DNA from: Bacteroidales bacterium
Lineage (GTDB): Bacteria > Bacteroidota > Bacteroidia > Bacteroidales > UBA3824
Direction: 5' to 3'
Assembly (NCBI GenBank): GCA_016293845.1
Contig: JAEDDH010000003.1
Location: 1-64,000 of the forward strand
Length of the DNA stretch: 64,000 bases
In this document: one piece after another, positions 15,541-23,679 of the stretch
Layout of the letters: each line of letters opens with the position of its first letter
Position numbering within the stretch: position 1 is the first letter of the stretch
Position numbers and translations under genes: made by a program
Notes under the pieces: model-generated
What the model was told of the DNA's origin: nothing
Databases searched by the model: none
Seen by the model: only the letters and a program-made list of their open reading frames with translations

Positions 15541-17886
15541 ATGAAAATAATATTACGCAACTTAAGAAGCACAATATCCAAATGCAAAGCGGCTTGGATA
15601 ATGAATTTTGCAGGAATAACTGCGGCACTTACTGCATTGATGTTTGTGGGAATGCAAATAAAATACGAAAACAATTTCGACCGTTGCCACCCAAACGCCG
15701 ACAGGATATTCAATGTGTATCAGGATATTGAACGTCCGTTTAATATCATACTCGAACGTCCAAATATAGAAATTTTTGGCAATCTATCACCCAAAGTAGA
15801 AGCATATTCAGCCGTAATGGATTGGGACGAAAAATTCTACTTAGAAACCACCGACAATGGCACAAAACACGGCTATTACGAATATGTGATAGGCATAGAT
15901 TCGGGATTTGCCAAAATGTTTAACTTCAACTTGACTGCCGGCGCAACATCATCACTCTCAGTGGCAGGCAACGCAATGATATGCGAATCAATAGCCCAAA
16001 AATTATTCGGCTCTACCGACATTATAGGCAAACAGATTAAGGTAAACCAATTGTGGTGCGGTGGCGACGGAACTTTGACTATAACAGCCGTTTACAAAGA
16101 TTTTGAATCAAACACACAAACCAAAAACTGCGTATATTTTTCACTCGACAACACAGCCAAAGAAAATAACTACGGACGCAATTTTCTGTGCTATGTGATG
16201 CTATCGTCGCCCAACGACCGCGAAGAGATAGAAACGCTTTTCAACCAGCACATTAAGAAAGAAGGAAATAATCCGCCATACCTACTAGACCCTCTCTATA
16301 ATGTCTATTACCACAACGAAAACAGCGAAGGTTTTGTCAAAAGCGGAAGTGCTAAAATCACTACAATGCTCACTATCATAGCGTTAATAGTGCTTCTGAT
16401 AGCAGCTGTAAACCAAACCAACTTTAACATAGCCCTTATACCAATGCGAATCAAAAGCATCAACACCCAAAAAGTGCTTGGATGCAGCACCGCTCAAATG
16501 CGTTGGCAACTTTTGGGCGAAAATTTTATAATAGTGATTATCACTTGGTTGAGTGCGCTTTTGTTGGTAAAATTATTAGGCGGCACTTGGATTACATCGT
16601 TTCTTGTACCCGACGACGTGTCGATTTCAAGCAACTTTGGAATTTGTATTTTGGTAGGTGTATTATCGCTAATAATAAATTCAATATCAAATATTTATAC
16701 CATTAACCAACTCACTACTGCAAATCCGGCATTGGTGCTCAAAGGTTCGTTCGGACACTCTATATCGGGTAGAAAACTGCGTTACTCTCTGCTTGTGTTC
16801 CAATTTTTTTCGGCATTGTGCTTTATCTCTATCGCCGTAAGCATTTGGCTACAAATCAAGCATTTAGAAAACTCAAACAACATCCTCGATCAAAATCAGA
16901 TTGCTACATTCAAAATCAATAAAAATTTTGGTTCAAAATTCGACTTGGCAAAACAACGCCTCACCGAAAACAGCACAATAGAAAACGTGGCTGCAAGTTC
17001 GCAACTTATTGGAGGCAACGACTCGTTCAACACTATGGATTTCATTTGGAAAGGAACCGACACACTATACTACAATTCAATAAGTTGCGCAGGCGACATT
17101 CTTGAAGTTTTCAACATTCCTATAAAAGAAGGCAGAGGATTTAGCGAAACTCGCAAAAACGACATAGGGAACAACGATTTTCAAAACGACTGCATAATCA
17201 CATCCGACATTGCCAACGACCACAATATACACTTAGGCGATTCTATCGGAGGTGCAGTTAGGGGCATAATAGAGCAAGGAGTTAGAATTGCATCGTTCCG
17301 AATGGAAACAAAGCCCCTTAGACTGTGTCTTTGCAAAGCCGACTATCTGTCTTTTTGCTACGTGCGCATAGCCAAAGGAAGCAACGTAAAAGAGGCTATC
17401 AATCACATAACCACAGTGGTAGGCGAAATTGCTCCCGAATTGCCATTAGAAATTGAGTTTTACGACACAGTGTTCCAACGCCTCTACCAAAAAGAGATCA
17501 AAACATCTGCCACCACCATCTTTATGGCAATACTTGCAATATTGATTTCGATAATAGGCGTATTTGGAATGGTAACTTTCGATACCGAATACAAACGTCA
17601 AGAAATCTCAATCCGCAAGGTATTTGGAGCCGACAACAGCCGCATTTTCAAAGCGGTTAATCTCAAATATATAAAGATGGTAGGAATAGGATTTGTATTA
17701 AGCATTCCAGTAACATATTATGTACTAAGCAATTGGCAGCAATCATTTGTAGAAAAAATATCACTCCCATGGTGGTTGTACATCCTAATCCTCATCGGCA
17801 TAACTCTCCTCACCATCGTGATAGTAACCGTCACATCTGCCAAAACCATCTTCCAAAACCCCGTGGAGGGAATGAGGAAGGAATAA
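15541..17886 (+). CDS. FtsX/MacB-like ABC exporter permease (intact)
   Basis: 781 residues. It has the Bacteroidetes permease layout: N-terminal TM (about 20-38), a MacB-like periplasmic domain (about 40-270), three TMs (about 280-400), a fourth TM (about 415-435), a second periplasmic domain, and a three-TM FtsX domain (from about 655) ending in the characteristic tail TIFQNPVEGMRKE. The EISIRKVFGA coupling segment near residue 690 contacts the ATPase. It lacks an ATP-binding domain. It is the only intact member among four related loci in the window; the others (20165, 24459, 60055, 62439) are fragments or broken. A terminator follows. Confidence 0.92.
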   Translation: MKIILRNLRSTISKCKAAWIMNFAGITAALTALMFVGMQIKYENNFDRCHPNADRIFNVYQDIERPFNIILERPNIEIFGNLSPKVEAYSAVMDWDEKFYLETTDNGTKHGYYEYVIGIDSGFAKMFNFNLTAGATSSLSVAGNAMICESIAQKLFGSTDIIGKQIKVNQLWCGGDGTLTITAVYKDFESNTQTKNCVYFSLDNTAKENNYGRNFLCYVMLSSPNDREEIETLFNQHIKKEGNNPPYLLDPLYNVYYHNENSEGFVKSGSAKITTMLTIIALIVLLIAAVNQTNFNIALIPMRIKSINTQKVLGCSTAQMRWQLLGENFIIVIITWLSALLLVKLLGGTWITSFLVPDDVSISSNFGICILVGVLSLIINSISNIYTINQLTTANPALVLKGSFGHSISGRKLRYSLLVFQFFSALCFISIAVSIWLQIKHLENSNNILDQNQIATFKINKNFGSKFDLAKQRLTENSTIENVAASSQLIGGNDSFNTMDFIWKGTDTLYYNSISCAGDILEVFNIPIKEGRGFSETRKNDIGNNDFQNDCIITSDIANDHNIHLGDSIGGAVRGIIEQGVRIASFRMETKPLRLCLCKADYLSFCYVRIAKGSNVKEAINHITTVVGEIAPELPLEIEFYDTVFQRLYQKEIKTSATTIFMAILAILISIIGVFGMVTFDTEYKRQEISIRKVFGADNSRIFKAVNLKYIKMVGIGFVLSIPVTYYVLSNWQQSFVEKISLPWWLYILILIGITLLTIVIVTVTSAKTIFQNPVEGMRKE

Positions 17887-17907
17887 GTTTCCCTTAAATT
17901 TAAAAAA

Positions 17908-17934
17908 GTTTCCTTAGTGCAAGGAAACTTTTTT
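17908..17934 (+). terminator. Intrinsic terminator of the export operon
   Basis: GTTTCCTT (17908-17915), loop AGTGC, AAGGAAAC (17921-17928), then a T run. An A run precedes it, so it may work in both directions. Confidence 0.9.
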
Positions 17935-17936
17935 TA

Positions 17937-17989
17937 TTTGTCATATAAAAGTTTTTAACTATATTTGTCCGAAAATATCGGAGGACAAA
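17937..17989 (+). promoter_or_regulatory. Promoter with overlapping palindromic operator
   Basis: TTTG (17937-17940), exactly 19 bp, TATATTTG (17960-17967): a full consensus Bacteroidetes promoter. A palindrome TTTGTCC (17964-17970) / GGACAAA (17983-17989) starts within the -7 element and ends 2 bp before the ATG at 17992, with a smaller TCCGA/TCGGA palindrome nested inside; it can serve as operator or leader hairpin. Confidence 0.8.
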
Positions 17990-17991
17990 GT

Positions 17992-19551
17992 ATGGCACAC
18001 ATAAAATATCCCGTAGGCAGGGCAGATTTTGAATCAATAATCAACGAGGGATTCCTCTACGTTGACAAAACAGAGCGTATGTACGAAATGATAGGCGATA
18101 GAAAATTTGTATTTCTATCTCGTCCGAGACGTTTTGGTAAATCGTTATTGGTTAACACATTACAAGCATACTTTGAAGGCAAGAAAGAACTTTTCAAAAA
18201 TCTAAAAATTTCCGAATACGAAAAAGATTGGGAACAATATCCTGTAATTTCGCTCGATATGTCGGCGGTAAAAGACGTTGAATTAGACAAAATTGAATAC
18301 AATATAGGATTGCAAATGGAAAAATACGAAGAAAAATATTCCATTCCAATCGACTATAATCTTAACAACGGCGCACGGTTTTATCGCCTTATTACTACCG
18401 CCCAAAAGCAAACCTGCAAAAACGTGGTAGTGCTAATAGATGAGTACGATGCACCGCTCAACACCCATCTCCACGATGGCAAATTAAAAGAAGTAAAACC
18501 AAAGTTACAAGAGGTTTACCAACAGTTGAAAGTCTGCGAAAAATACGAGCGCTTTGTTTTTATAACGGGCATATCAAAATTTTCGCAAGTGTCGATTTTT
18601 TCAACGCTCAACAACCTTACTGATATTTCGATGCTTGACGAATTTTCTGACATTTGCGGAATTACACACAACGAACTGCACAATAACATCAAAGAAGGCA
18701 TTGAAATGATGGCAGAAAAATACGACTGCACTATTGATGCGATGCTCGAAAAATTGATATACTTGTATGATAGTTATCATTTTAGCGAACACTCTCCTGC
18801 AATGTTTAATCCCACAAGTCTTCTTGCCGCATTCAACAATAAAAAACTCGAAAACTATTGGTTTAAAACCGCCACTTCGTCGTACATTATAGAACACTTA
18901 AAGCACTACAACGCTGACGTTAAAAACCTTGTACCCAAAAAGTTGTATGCCGAAGATTTTGACGTTTCGCCCGAAGACTACGACAGTCTTTGGCCAGTGC
19001 TTTATCAAGCGGGATACCTTTCTATCAAGGGGTTCGATCCCGAAAGCGAAATGTACACGCTCGATTATCCCAACAACGAAGTCCGCATTGGAATGATGCA
19101 AAACTTGTTAAAATTTTATTTTCCTCAAAATCTCTCATCGGGCAAAGTGTCGATGAAAGATTTTTACTTTTCGCTCAAAAACGGCGAAACAGACCAAGCA
19201 ATCACCTATCTCAAAGATTTCATTGCCGAAATACCTAACATTCTCAACAACAAGGAGGAGAAACATTTTCAAACAATTATTTACGTGCTGTTCACTTGGC
19301 TGGGATTTTACACCGAAACCGAGGTAAACACCGCCGTTGGACGCACCGATGTGGTTATCAAAAACCCGAAAAACATCTTTGTAATAGCACTAAAAGTTGA
19401 CGGCACGGCACAAGACGCGCTAAACCAAATCAACTCAAAAAAATATTCAATACCATACAAATACGATGGCCGCGAGGTTGTAAAAATCGGCATCAACATC
19501 ACTTCCGACAGTAATATTAGAACCATAGATAGTTGGGTGATAGAAAAATAA
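17992..19551 (+). CDS. AAA-ATPase-like / PD-(D/E)XK protein with altered nuclease motif
   Basis: 519 residues from ATG 17992, 25 bp after the -7 element (a TTG further upstream lies inside the promoter). The N-terminal AAA-ATPase-like domain begins YPVGRADFESIINEGFLYVD with P-loop RPRRFGKS (44-51) and acidic VVLIDEYDAPL as Walker B. The C-terminal PD-(D/E)XK-like domain keeps GRTDVVI, but where the family normally reads EFKLDG this copy reads ALKVDG, so the Glu of ExK is Ala and the nuclease is probably dead. Family function is unknown. An array of 42/43-bp repeats follows the gene. Confidence 0.85.
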   Translation: MAHIKYPVGRADFESIINEGFLYVDKTERMYEMIGDRKFVFLSRPRRFGKSLLVNTLQAYFEGKKELFKNLKISEYEKDWEQYPVISLDMSAVKDVELDKIEYNIGLQMEKYEEKYSIPIDYNLNNGARFYRLITTAQKQTCKNVVVLIDEYDAPLNTHLHDGKLKEVKPKLQEVYQQLKVCEKYERFVFITGISKFSQVSIFSTLNNLTDISMLDEFSDICGITHNELHNNIKEGIEMMAEKYDCTIDAMLEKLIYLYDSYHFSEHSPAMFNPTSLLAAFNNKKLENYWFKTATSSYIIEHLKHYNADVKNLVPKKLYAEDFDVSPEDYDSLWPVLYQAGYLSIKGFDPESEMYTLDYPNNEVRIGMMQNLLKFYFPQNLSSGKVSMKDFYFSLKNGETDQAITYLKDFIAEIPNILNNKEEKHFQTIIYVLFTWLGFYTETEVNTAVGRTDVVIKNPKNIFVIALKVDGTAQDALNQINSKKYSIPYKYDGREVVKIGINITSDSNIRTIDSWVIEK

Positions 19552-19581
19552 GTAATTTATAAAGATATCTGTTAGCATCTC

Positions 19582-19918
19582 GCAAAAATGTTGAGATACT
19601 AACATAACGTTTGTTACTATCTTGCAAAAATGTTGAAATGAAAAAAAACGCGTTTATTTTCATTTTGCAAAAATGTTGAAGTCCTAACACAACGTTTGTT
19701 GGCATCTCGCAAAAATGTTGAAATCCTAACATAACGTTTGTTACCATTTCGCAAAAATGTTGAAATCAAAAAACACGAGTATTTTTTCATTTTGCAAAAA
19801 TGTTGAAGTCCTAACATAACGTTTGTTGGCATCTCGCAAAAATGTTGAAATCAAAAAACACGTGTATTTTTTCATTTCGCAAAAATGTTGGGATACTAAC
19901 ATAACGTTTGTTGGCATC
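19582..19918. repeat. Minisatellite: eight 42/43-bp units
   Basis: The core GCAAAAATGTTG starts at 19582, 19624, 19667, 19709, 19751, 19794, 19836 and 19879 (steps 42, 43, 42, 42, 43, 42, 43). Between cores there are two alternating filler types: one containing TAACATAACGTTTGTT, the other TCAAAAAACACG...TTTTTTCAT. Filler 2 with the core forms near-palindromes such as TTTCATTTTGCAAAAATG. It lies just after the AAA/PD-(D/E)XK gene stop. Confidence 0.9.
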
Positions 19919-19922
19919 TCGT

Positions 19923-20003
19923 TTAGAGCGTCGCAAACAAATCGTAATCCTCTATCCCAGAATCTTCATTGGTAACACTTACCGACGTGGTTAGTTTGCT
20001 CAT
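19923..20003 (-). other. Possible 26-residue open frame
   Basis: ATG 20003 to TAA 19925-19923 gives MSKLTTSVSVTNEDSGIEDY and six more residues, acidic and soluble. It has protein-like composition unlike the surrounding repeats, so it may be the remaining 5' end of a larger gene cut by the repeat array. No family recognised. The remaining gap to 20100 shows nothing else. Confidence 0.2.
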
Positions 20004-20100
20004 TTTTTATTTTGAGATTTCATTTTGCAAAAAACAAAAAATGTACTTTATTTGCATTGTGAAACATTAAGCGCAAAAGAAAAACAGAATTGCTTAGTAT

Positions 20101-20319
20101 ATGAACGCGAAACCATTTGTTAAGTGGGCGGGCGGCAAAACACAATTGCTCAGCCAAATACGCCGCAAATATCCTGAAAGGATAGAGAAAGTCTCGCTGC
20201 CGTGGTGGGCATCTTTGCTGATACTATTATTGCTAACAATGGTAACAGTAATAATAGTCACCTTCCAATCAGCCAAAGCCGTCTATTCCAACCCCATAGA
20301 AGGTCTCAAAAAAGAATAG
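20101..20319 (+). pseudogene. Chimera: Dam methylase N-terminus fused to ABC permease C-terminus
   Basis: A 72-codon frame. Residues 1-26 (MNAKPFVKWAGGKTQLLSQI...) are the start of a Dam/DpnII-type adenine methyltransferase including SAM motif FVKWAGGKTQL. From about residue 27 the sequence switches in frame to the last FtsX-type TM and tail of a permease: IEKVSLPWWASLLILLLL and NPIEGLKKE, closely resembling VEKISLPWWLYILILI and NPVEGMRKE of the intact permease at 15541. The junction is near 20178-20182. Neither part can function as its parent. A strong terminator follows, as expected for a former permease 3' end. Confidence 0.85.
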
Positions 20320-20355
20320 CCTACGCAACCCCGAATCTTATTATAAATTGTCCCC

Positions 20356-20405
20356 CCGCGCCGTGGTAATAATAGTTTTTTCATTACCCGGCGCGGAATT
20401 TTTTT
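20356..20405 (+). terminator. Intrinsic terminator after the permease remnant
   Basis: CCGCGCCG...GGTAAT (20356-20370) pairs with ATTACC...CGGCGCGG (20383-20396), about 14 bp with a bulge, followed by a T run at 20399-20405. It isolates the restriction gene from upstream transcription. Confidence 0.85.
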
Positions 20406-20417
20406 GTGGATTATAGT

Positions 20418-20448
20418 TTTGCGTAAAAAAAAGAATGATCTATATTTG
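20418..20448 (+). promoter_or_regulatory. Promoter of the restriction-modification operon
   Basis: TTTG (20418-20421), 19 bp, TATATTTG (20441-20448). The ATG of the endonuclease is at 20453, where transcription is expected to begin, so the mRNA would be leaderless or nearly so. Confidence 0.75.
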
Positions 20449-20452
20449 CGGT

Positions 20453-21844
20453 ATGAAACAAAACACGAAACTGAAATACAATCCGTCTGATATAACATCA
20501 ATCTTTGAATACAGCAAAGGTTTGATTAACCATACTTTGCGCGATTTTGCTCCAAGCGACTACGAAATGCGCAAAGGCAAAGGCGGACTTGGAGAGATGG
20601 TTGAGGAGATATATTTCGGTTACGACAAAAACAGCAATTCAGACGCTGACTTCTCGATTGCAGGAGTTGAACTTAAATGCACTCCGCTAAAAAAAAGCAA
20701 AAAAAATCAACTTCTAATCAAAGAACGCCTAGTATGCGGTATGATTGATTATATTGAGGAGGCAGGCAAGGATTTTGAGCACAGTCATTTTTACGAAAAA
20801 TGCCGCATTATGCTGTTGCTCTTCTATCTCCACATAGCCAAGATAAACAGTTTGGATTTGGAATTTTTGTATTCTGTTTTGTGGAAACTGCCCGAAAAAG
20901 ATTTGCTAATAATTCGCAACGACTACGAGATAATCCACAAAAAAATATTAGAAGGAAAAGCGCATACGATTTCAGAGGGAGATACAATGTATCTTTCCGC
21001 TTGTCGAAAAGGATCAAAAGGCAGCGATGTCAAAAAACAATACAACAGCGACATTCTTGCCCCGACACGTGCATTTTCGCTCAAAATGGCATATATGCGC
21101 ACGATATTAGAGTTTGTTGAAAAAAGCGGCAAAAAAGCACTCACAAACTTTGAACTTCCTAAGATACAAGGAATTGTATCTATTGAAGAATTAAAGCATA
21201 ACAGTTTTGACGAAATTATAACAAACCGATTTGCGCCATACCTTGGTAAAAAAGGACAGCAACTTATTGAATTGTTAAAACTTAAAATCAGTCCAAAAAG
21301 CAAATCAAAGTTCTTCTATATAGCCAACGCAATAGCCCGAAACGGCAGCGAAAGTAATGTTAACTTATCAGAAGAGTTCCGCAAATCCGGACTAATGATG
21401 AAAACCATCAGGGTTCAGTCCAGTGGCAAAATAAATGAGGCTATGTCATTTGAAAATATCGACTATCAAGAGGTCTACGACAATAGTGAATGGACAGAAA
21501 GCCGATTGTACGAAATATTTACAAGCCGTTTTCTATTTGTTGTTTTCAAAGAAGAAGGCAAAGAATCAGGCGAATACATTTTAGACAAAGCATTCTTTTG
21601 GACAATGCCACCCGAAGACTTACGTTTTGCCCAACTATTTTGGGACAACATACGCAACAACGTCATTAACAACACTATCGAACCAAAATATTTTTGGAAA
21701 GCCTCGCTCCGTCAGAATTTTCACGTAAGACTCAAAGGGAGAAACGCTGATGACTTGGCAGATAATCCAAACGGAGGAAAATGCAAAAAATACTGTTATT
21801 GGTTCAACAATGATTATATAACCAAAATTGTAAAAGAACACTAA
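20453..21844 (+). CDS. Sau3AI/MutH-type restriction endonuclease
   Basis: 463 residues. The N-terminal MutH/Sau3AI nuclease domain has acidic E51/E52 (VEEIYFG) and the catalytic triad pattern D66-x6-E73-x-K75 (DFSIAGVELK), the same spacing as MutH D70/E77/K79. A second, MutH-like half without catalytic residues is expected toward the C-terminus, as in Sau3AI, which is about the same length. Family members cut GATC; recognition here is inferred. The ATG at 20453 is favoured over the one at 20435 because the latter lies inside the promoter. The stop is 2 bp from the start of the partner C5-methyltransferase. Confidence 0.85.
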   Translation: MKQNTKLKYNPSDITSIFEYSKGLINHTLRDFAPSDYEMRKGKGGLGEMVEEIYFGYDKNSNSDADFSIAGVELKCTPLKKSKKNQLLIKERLVCGMIDYIEEAGKDFEHSHFYEKCRIMLLLFYLHIAKINSLDLEFLYSVLWKLPEKDLLIIRNDYEIIHKKILEGKAHTISEGDTMYLSACRKGSKGSDVKKQYNSDILAPTRAFSLKMAYMRTILEFVEKSGKKALTNFELPKIQGIVSIEELKHNSFDEIITNRFAPYLGKKGQQLIELLKLKISPKSKSKFFYIANAIARNGSESNVNLSEEFRKSGLMMKTIRVQSSGKINEAMSFENIDYQEVYDNSEWTESRLYEIFTSRFLFVVFKEEGKESGEYILDKAFFWTMPPEDLRFAQLFWDNIRNNVINNTIEPKYFWKASLRQNFHVRLKGRNADDLADNPNGGKCKKYCYWFNNDYITKIVKEH

Positions 21845-21846
21845 AA

Positions 21847-23142
21847 ATGAGCGACATAAAAGTTATCGAACTATTTGCCGGTGTAGGCGGTTTCAGAATA
21901 GGATTAGAACGTGCCTCAGACATCTTCAAAACTGTATGGAGCAACCAATGGGAGCCATCAACCAAGCGTCAGGATGCATCAGACATCTACAAACTACGAT
22001 TTGGCGCTGATGGGCACAGCAACACAGACATTAACCTTGTTCCTACTTCTGAAATTCCCGACTGCAATATGCTTGTCGGAGGGTTTCCCTGCCAAGACTA
22101 TTCAGTAGCGGCAACTTTAAGCCGTTCAGGTGGCATCGAAGGCAAAAAGGGCGTTCTTTGGTGGCAGATTTATAGGATTCTAAACGAAAAAGAGCACAAG
22201 CCAGAATATCTCTTTTTGGAAAATGTCGACAGGTTACTCAATTCTCCCGCAGCACAGCGAGGAAGGGATTTTGCCATCATTCTTTCCTCACTCTCCGACC
22301 TCGGTTATACAGTTGAATGGCGAATTATTAATGCCGCAGAATACGGTATGCCACAACGCCGTCGTAGAACATACATCGTAGCATACCATCAAGAAACAGA
22401 CATTGCTCGTCAAATTAACGACAAAGAGGCTTGGATAATGCAAAACGGAGTTATGGCACAAGCATTTCCTTGTTCGATAAAAGGTAAAACATCAAGTTTC
22501 AAAATAAATGGCACGATTCCCGAAGTGTCGGAAAATTTTAACAAAGGCAAATCTGAGAGTCCGTTCTTCAATACGGGAATAATTAAAAACCGCGAGGTAT
22601 TGTCAATAGACACTAAACCTATTTACAACGGACATTTTACCACACTTGGCGAAATAATAATTGACGAAAAAGATGTGCCGGAAGAGTTTTTTATACCCGA
22701 CGAACAACTACCAAAATGGCAATACGAAAAAGGCAGCAAATGTTTTGAACGTGTAAGCAAACAAGGATTCAAATACAATTATTCTGAGGGGGCGATGGCA
22801 TTTCCCGATGCATTAGATAAGCCGTCACGCACTATGATAACAGGCGAAGGAGGTGCCTCACCATCGCGATTTAAACACGTAATTCAAACACCATCAGGCC
22901 ATTACCGCCGCCTAGTACCTATTGAATTGGAACGTTTAAATATGTTTCCTGACGACCACACAAAAGAAGCCTCGCCAATGCGACGTGCTTTTCTGATGGG
23001 TAACGCCCTTGTTTGTGGCGTTATTGAACAAATTGGCAAAAGTTTGAACAATTTTATACTTGGCAATCAAATTATTAAGCCATATAACAACAAAGTGCAT
23101 CAATTGCTTTTTCCTGAAACAAACAAAAGAATGGTTGTATGA
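21847..23142 (+). CDS. DNA (cytosine-5) methyltransferase
   Basis: 431 residues, the modification partner. Motif I is VIELFAGVGGFRIGLE (6-21), motif IV is GGFPCQDYS with catalytic Cys82, motif VI is FLENV, motif VIII is QRRRRTYIV, and motif X is in the MGNALVCGVIE tail; the target-recognition region lies about 230-340. The sequence methylated is expected to match the Sau3AI-like endonuclease (GATC, inner C). The endonuclease is encoded first and the methylase second, coupled by a 2-bp gap, so methylase output depends on the same promoter. The stop overlaps the next gene's start. Confidence 0.93.
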   Translation: MSDIKVIELFAGVGGFRIGLERASDIFKTVWSNQWEPSTKRQDASDIYKLRFGADGHSNTDINLVPTSEIPDCNMLVGGFPCQDYSVAATLSRSGGIEGKKGVLWWQIYRILNEKEHKPEYLFLENVDRLLNSPAAQRGRDFAIILSSLSDLGYTVEWRIINAAEYGMPQRRRRTYIVAYHQETDIARQINDKEAWIMQNGVMAQAFPCSIKGKTSSFKINGTIPEVSENFNKGKSESPFFNTGIIKNREVLSIDTKPIYNGHFTTLGEIIIDEKDVPEEFFIPDEQLPKWQYEKGSKCFERVSKQGFKYNYSEGAMAFPDALDKPSRTMITGEGGASPSRFKHVIQTPSGHYRRLVPIELERLNMFPDDHTKEASPMRRAFLMGNALVCGVIEQIGKSLNNFILGNQIIKPYNNKVHQLLFPETNKRMVV

Positions 23143-23339
23143 AATATTTAGTAACTATTACGGAAACGCTTGCTCGTGATATAATTATAAACGCAGAAAG
23201 CAAAGAGGATGCTGAAAGACAAGTGGAGAAATTATATCGCGAAGAGAAAATAGTTTTAGATTACACCAACTTTTCAGGCAAACCATTAGTTGAGTGCAAA
23301 CAAGAATATTCCGACACAGAGGTTTGCACGGTTCTGTAA
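23139..23339 (+). CDS. DpnD/PcfM-like small protein
   Basis: 66 residues, overlapping the methylase stop by 4 bp (ATGA). The pattern Y-x-V-x-I-T-E-T-L-x-R-x-I-x-I-x-A-x-S-x-E-x-A, then LYREEKIVLDYTNF, matches the DpnD/PcfM-like family, named from DpnD of a pneumococcal GATC restriction cluster and PcfM of a conjugative plasmid. Its role is not established. The association with a GATC-type restriction operon in an unrelated phylum supports a link to restriction biology. Confidence 0.75.
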   Translation: MKYLVTITETLARDIIINAESKEDAERQVEKLYREEKIVLDYTNFSGKPLVECKQEYSDTEVCTVL

Positions 23340-23520
23340 TTGAATCACAAAGCCCATTAACGATTTTCTTTCATAAATTCAGTGCGGAGAGAATTCAAGA
23401 AAAATCTTTTTTATCGTCCCATAATATAAGCCAGACGCTCGTCTTTGGCAAATTCTTCTTCTGTAAAAGACACTAAGCCCCTTAGTTTTTTGAACGATTC
23501 GGGTACTTCTCTCTGTGAAT

Positions 23521-23558
23521 TGTAAAAAATCCTTACATCACTGTAAAAAATCTTTACA
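23521..23558 (+). promoter_or_regulatory. Tandem activator sites (module B)
   Basis: TGTAAAAAATCCTTACA (23521-23537, one mismatch) and TGTAAAAAATCTTTACA (23542-23558, perfect), starts 21 bp apart, followed by two more TTTTACAC half-sites (23560-23575). Same geometry as module A. The gap 23340-23520 holds no gene I can support. Confidence 0.8.
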
Positions 23559-23613
23559 CTTTTACACTTTTACAAAATCACAAAAACATTACACATCAGC
23601 GCATTAACCATTT

Positions 23614-23628
23614 TGGCACGGGTAATGC
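23614..23628 (+). promoter_or_regulatory. Sigma-54 promoter of the ABC ATPase
   Basis: TGGCACGGGTAATGC: GG (23615-23616), 10 bp, GC (23627-23628); the best match of the four to the RpoN consensus TGGCACG-N4-TTGC. It is 51 bp before the ATPase start. Confidence 0.85.
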
Positions 23629-23679
23629 ACTATTTATGGCAAAAACAAATTTAGTATAAACAATAAAACACAAAATACT

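Noticed and set aside
19582..19918. CRISPR array
   Set aside because: The conserved core is only about 12 bp and the intervening segments fall into two repeated types rather than unique spacers; no cas genes nearby.
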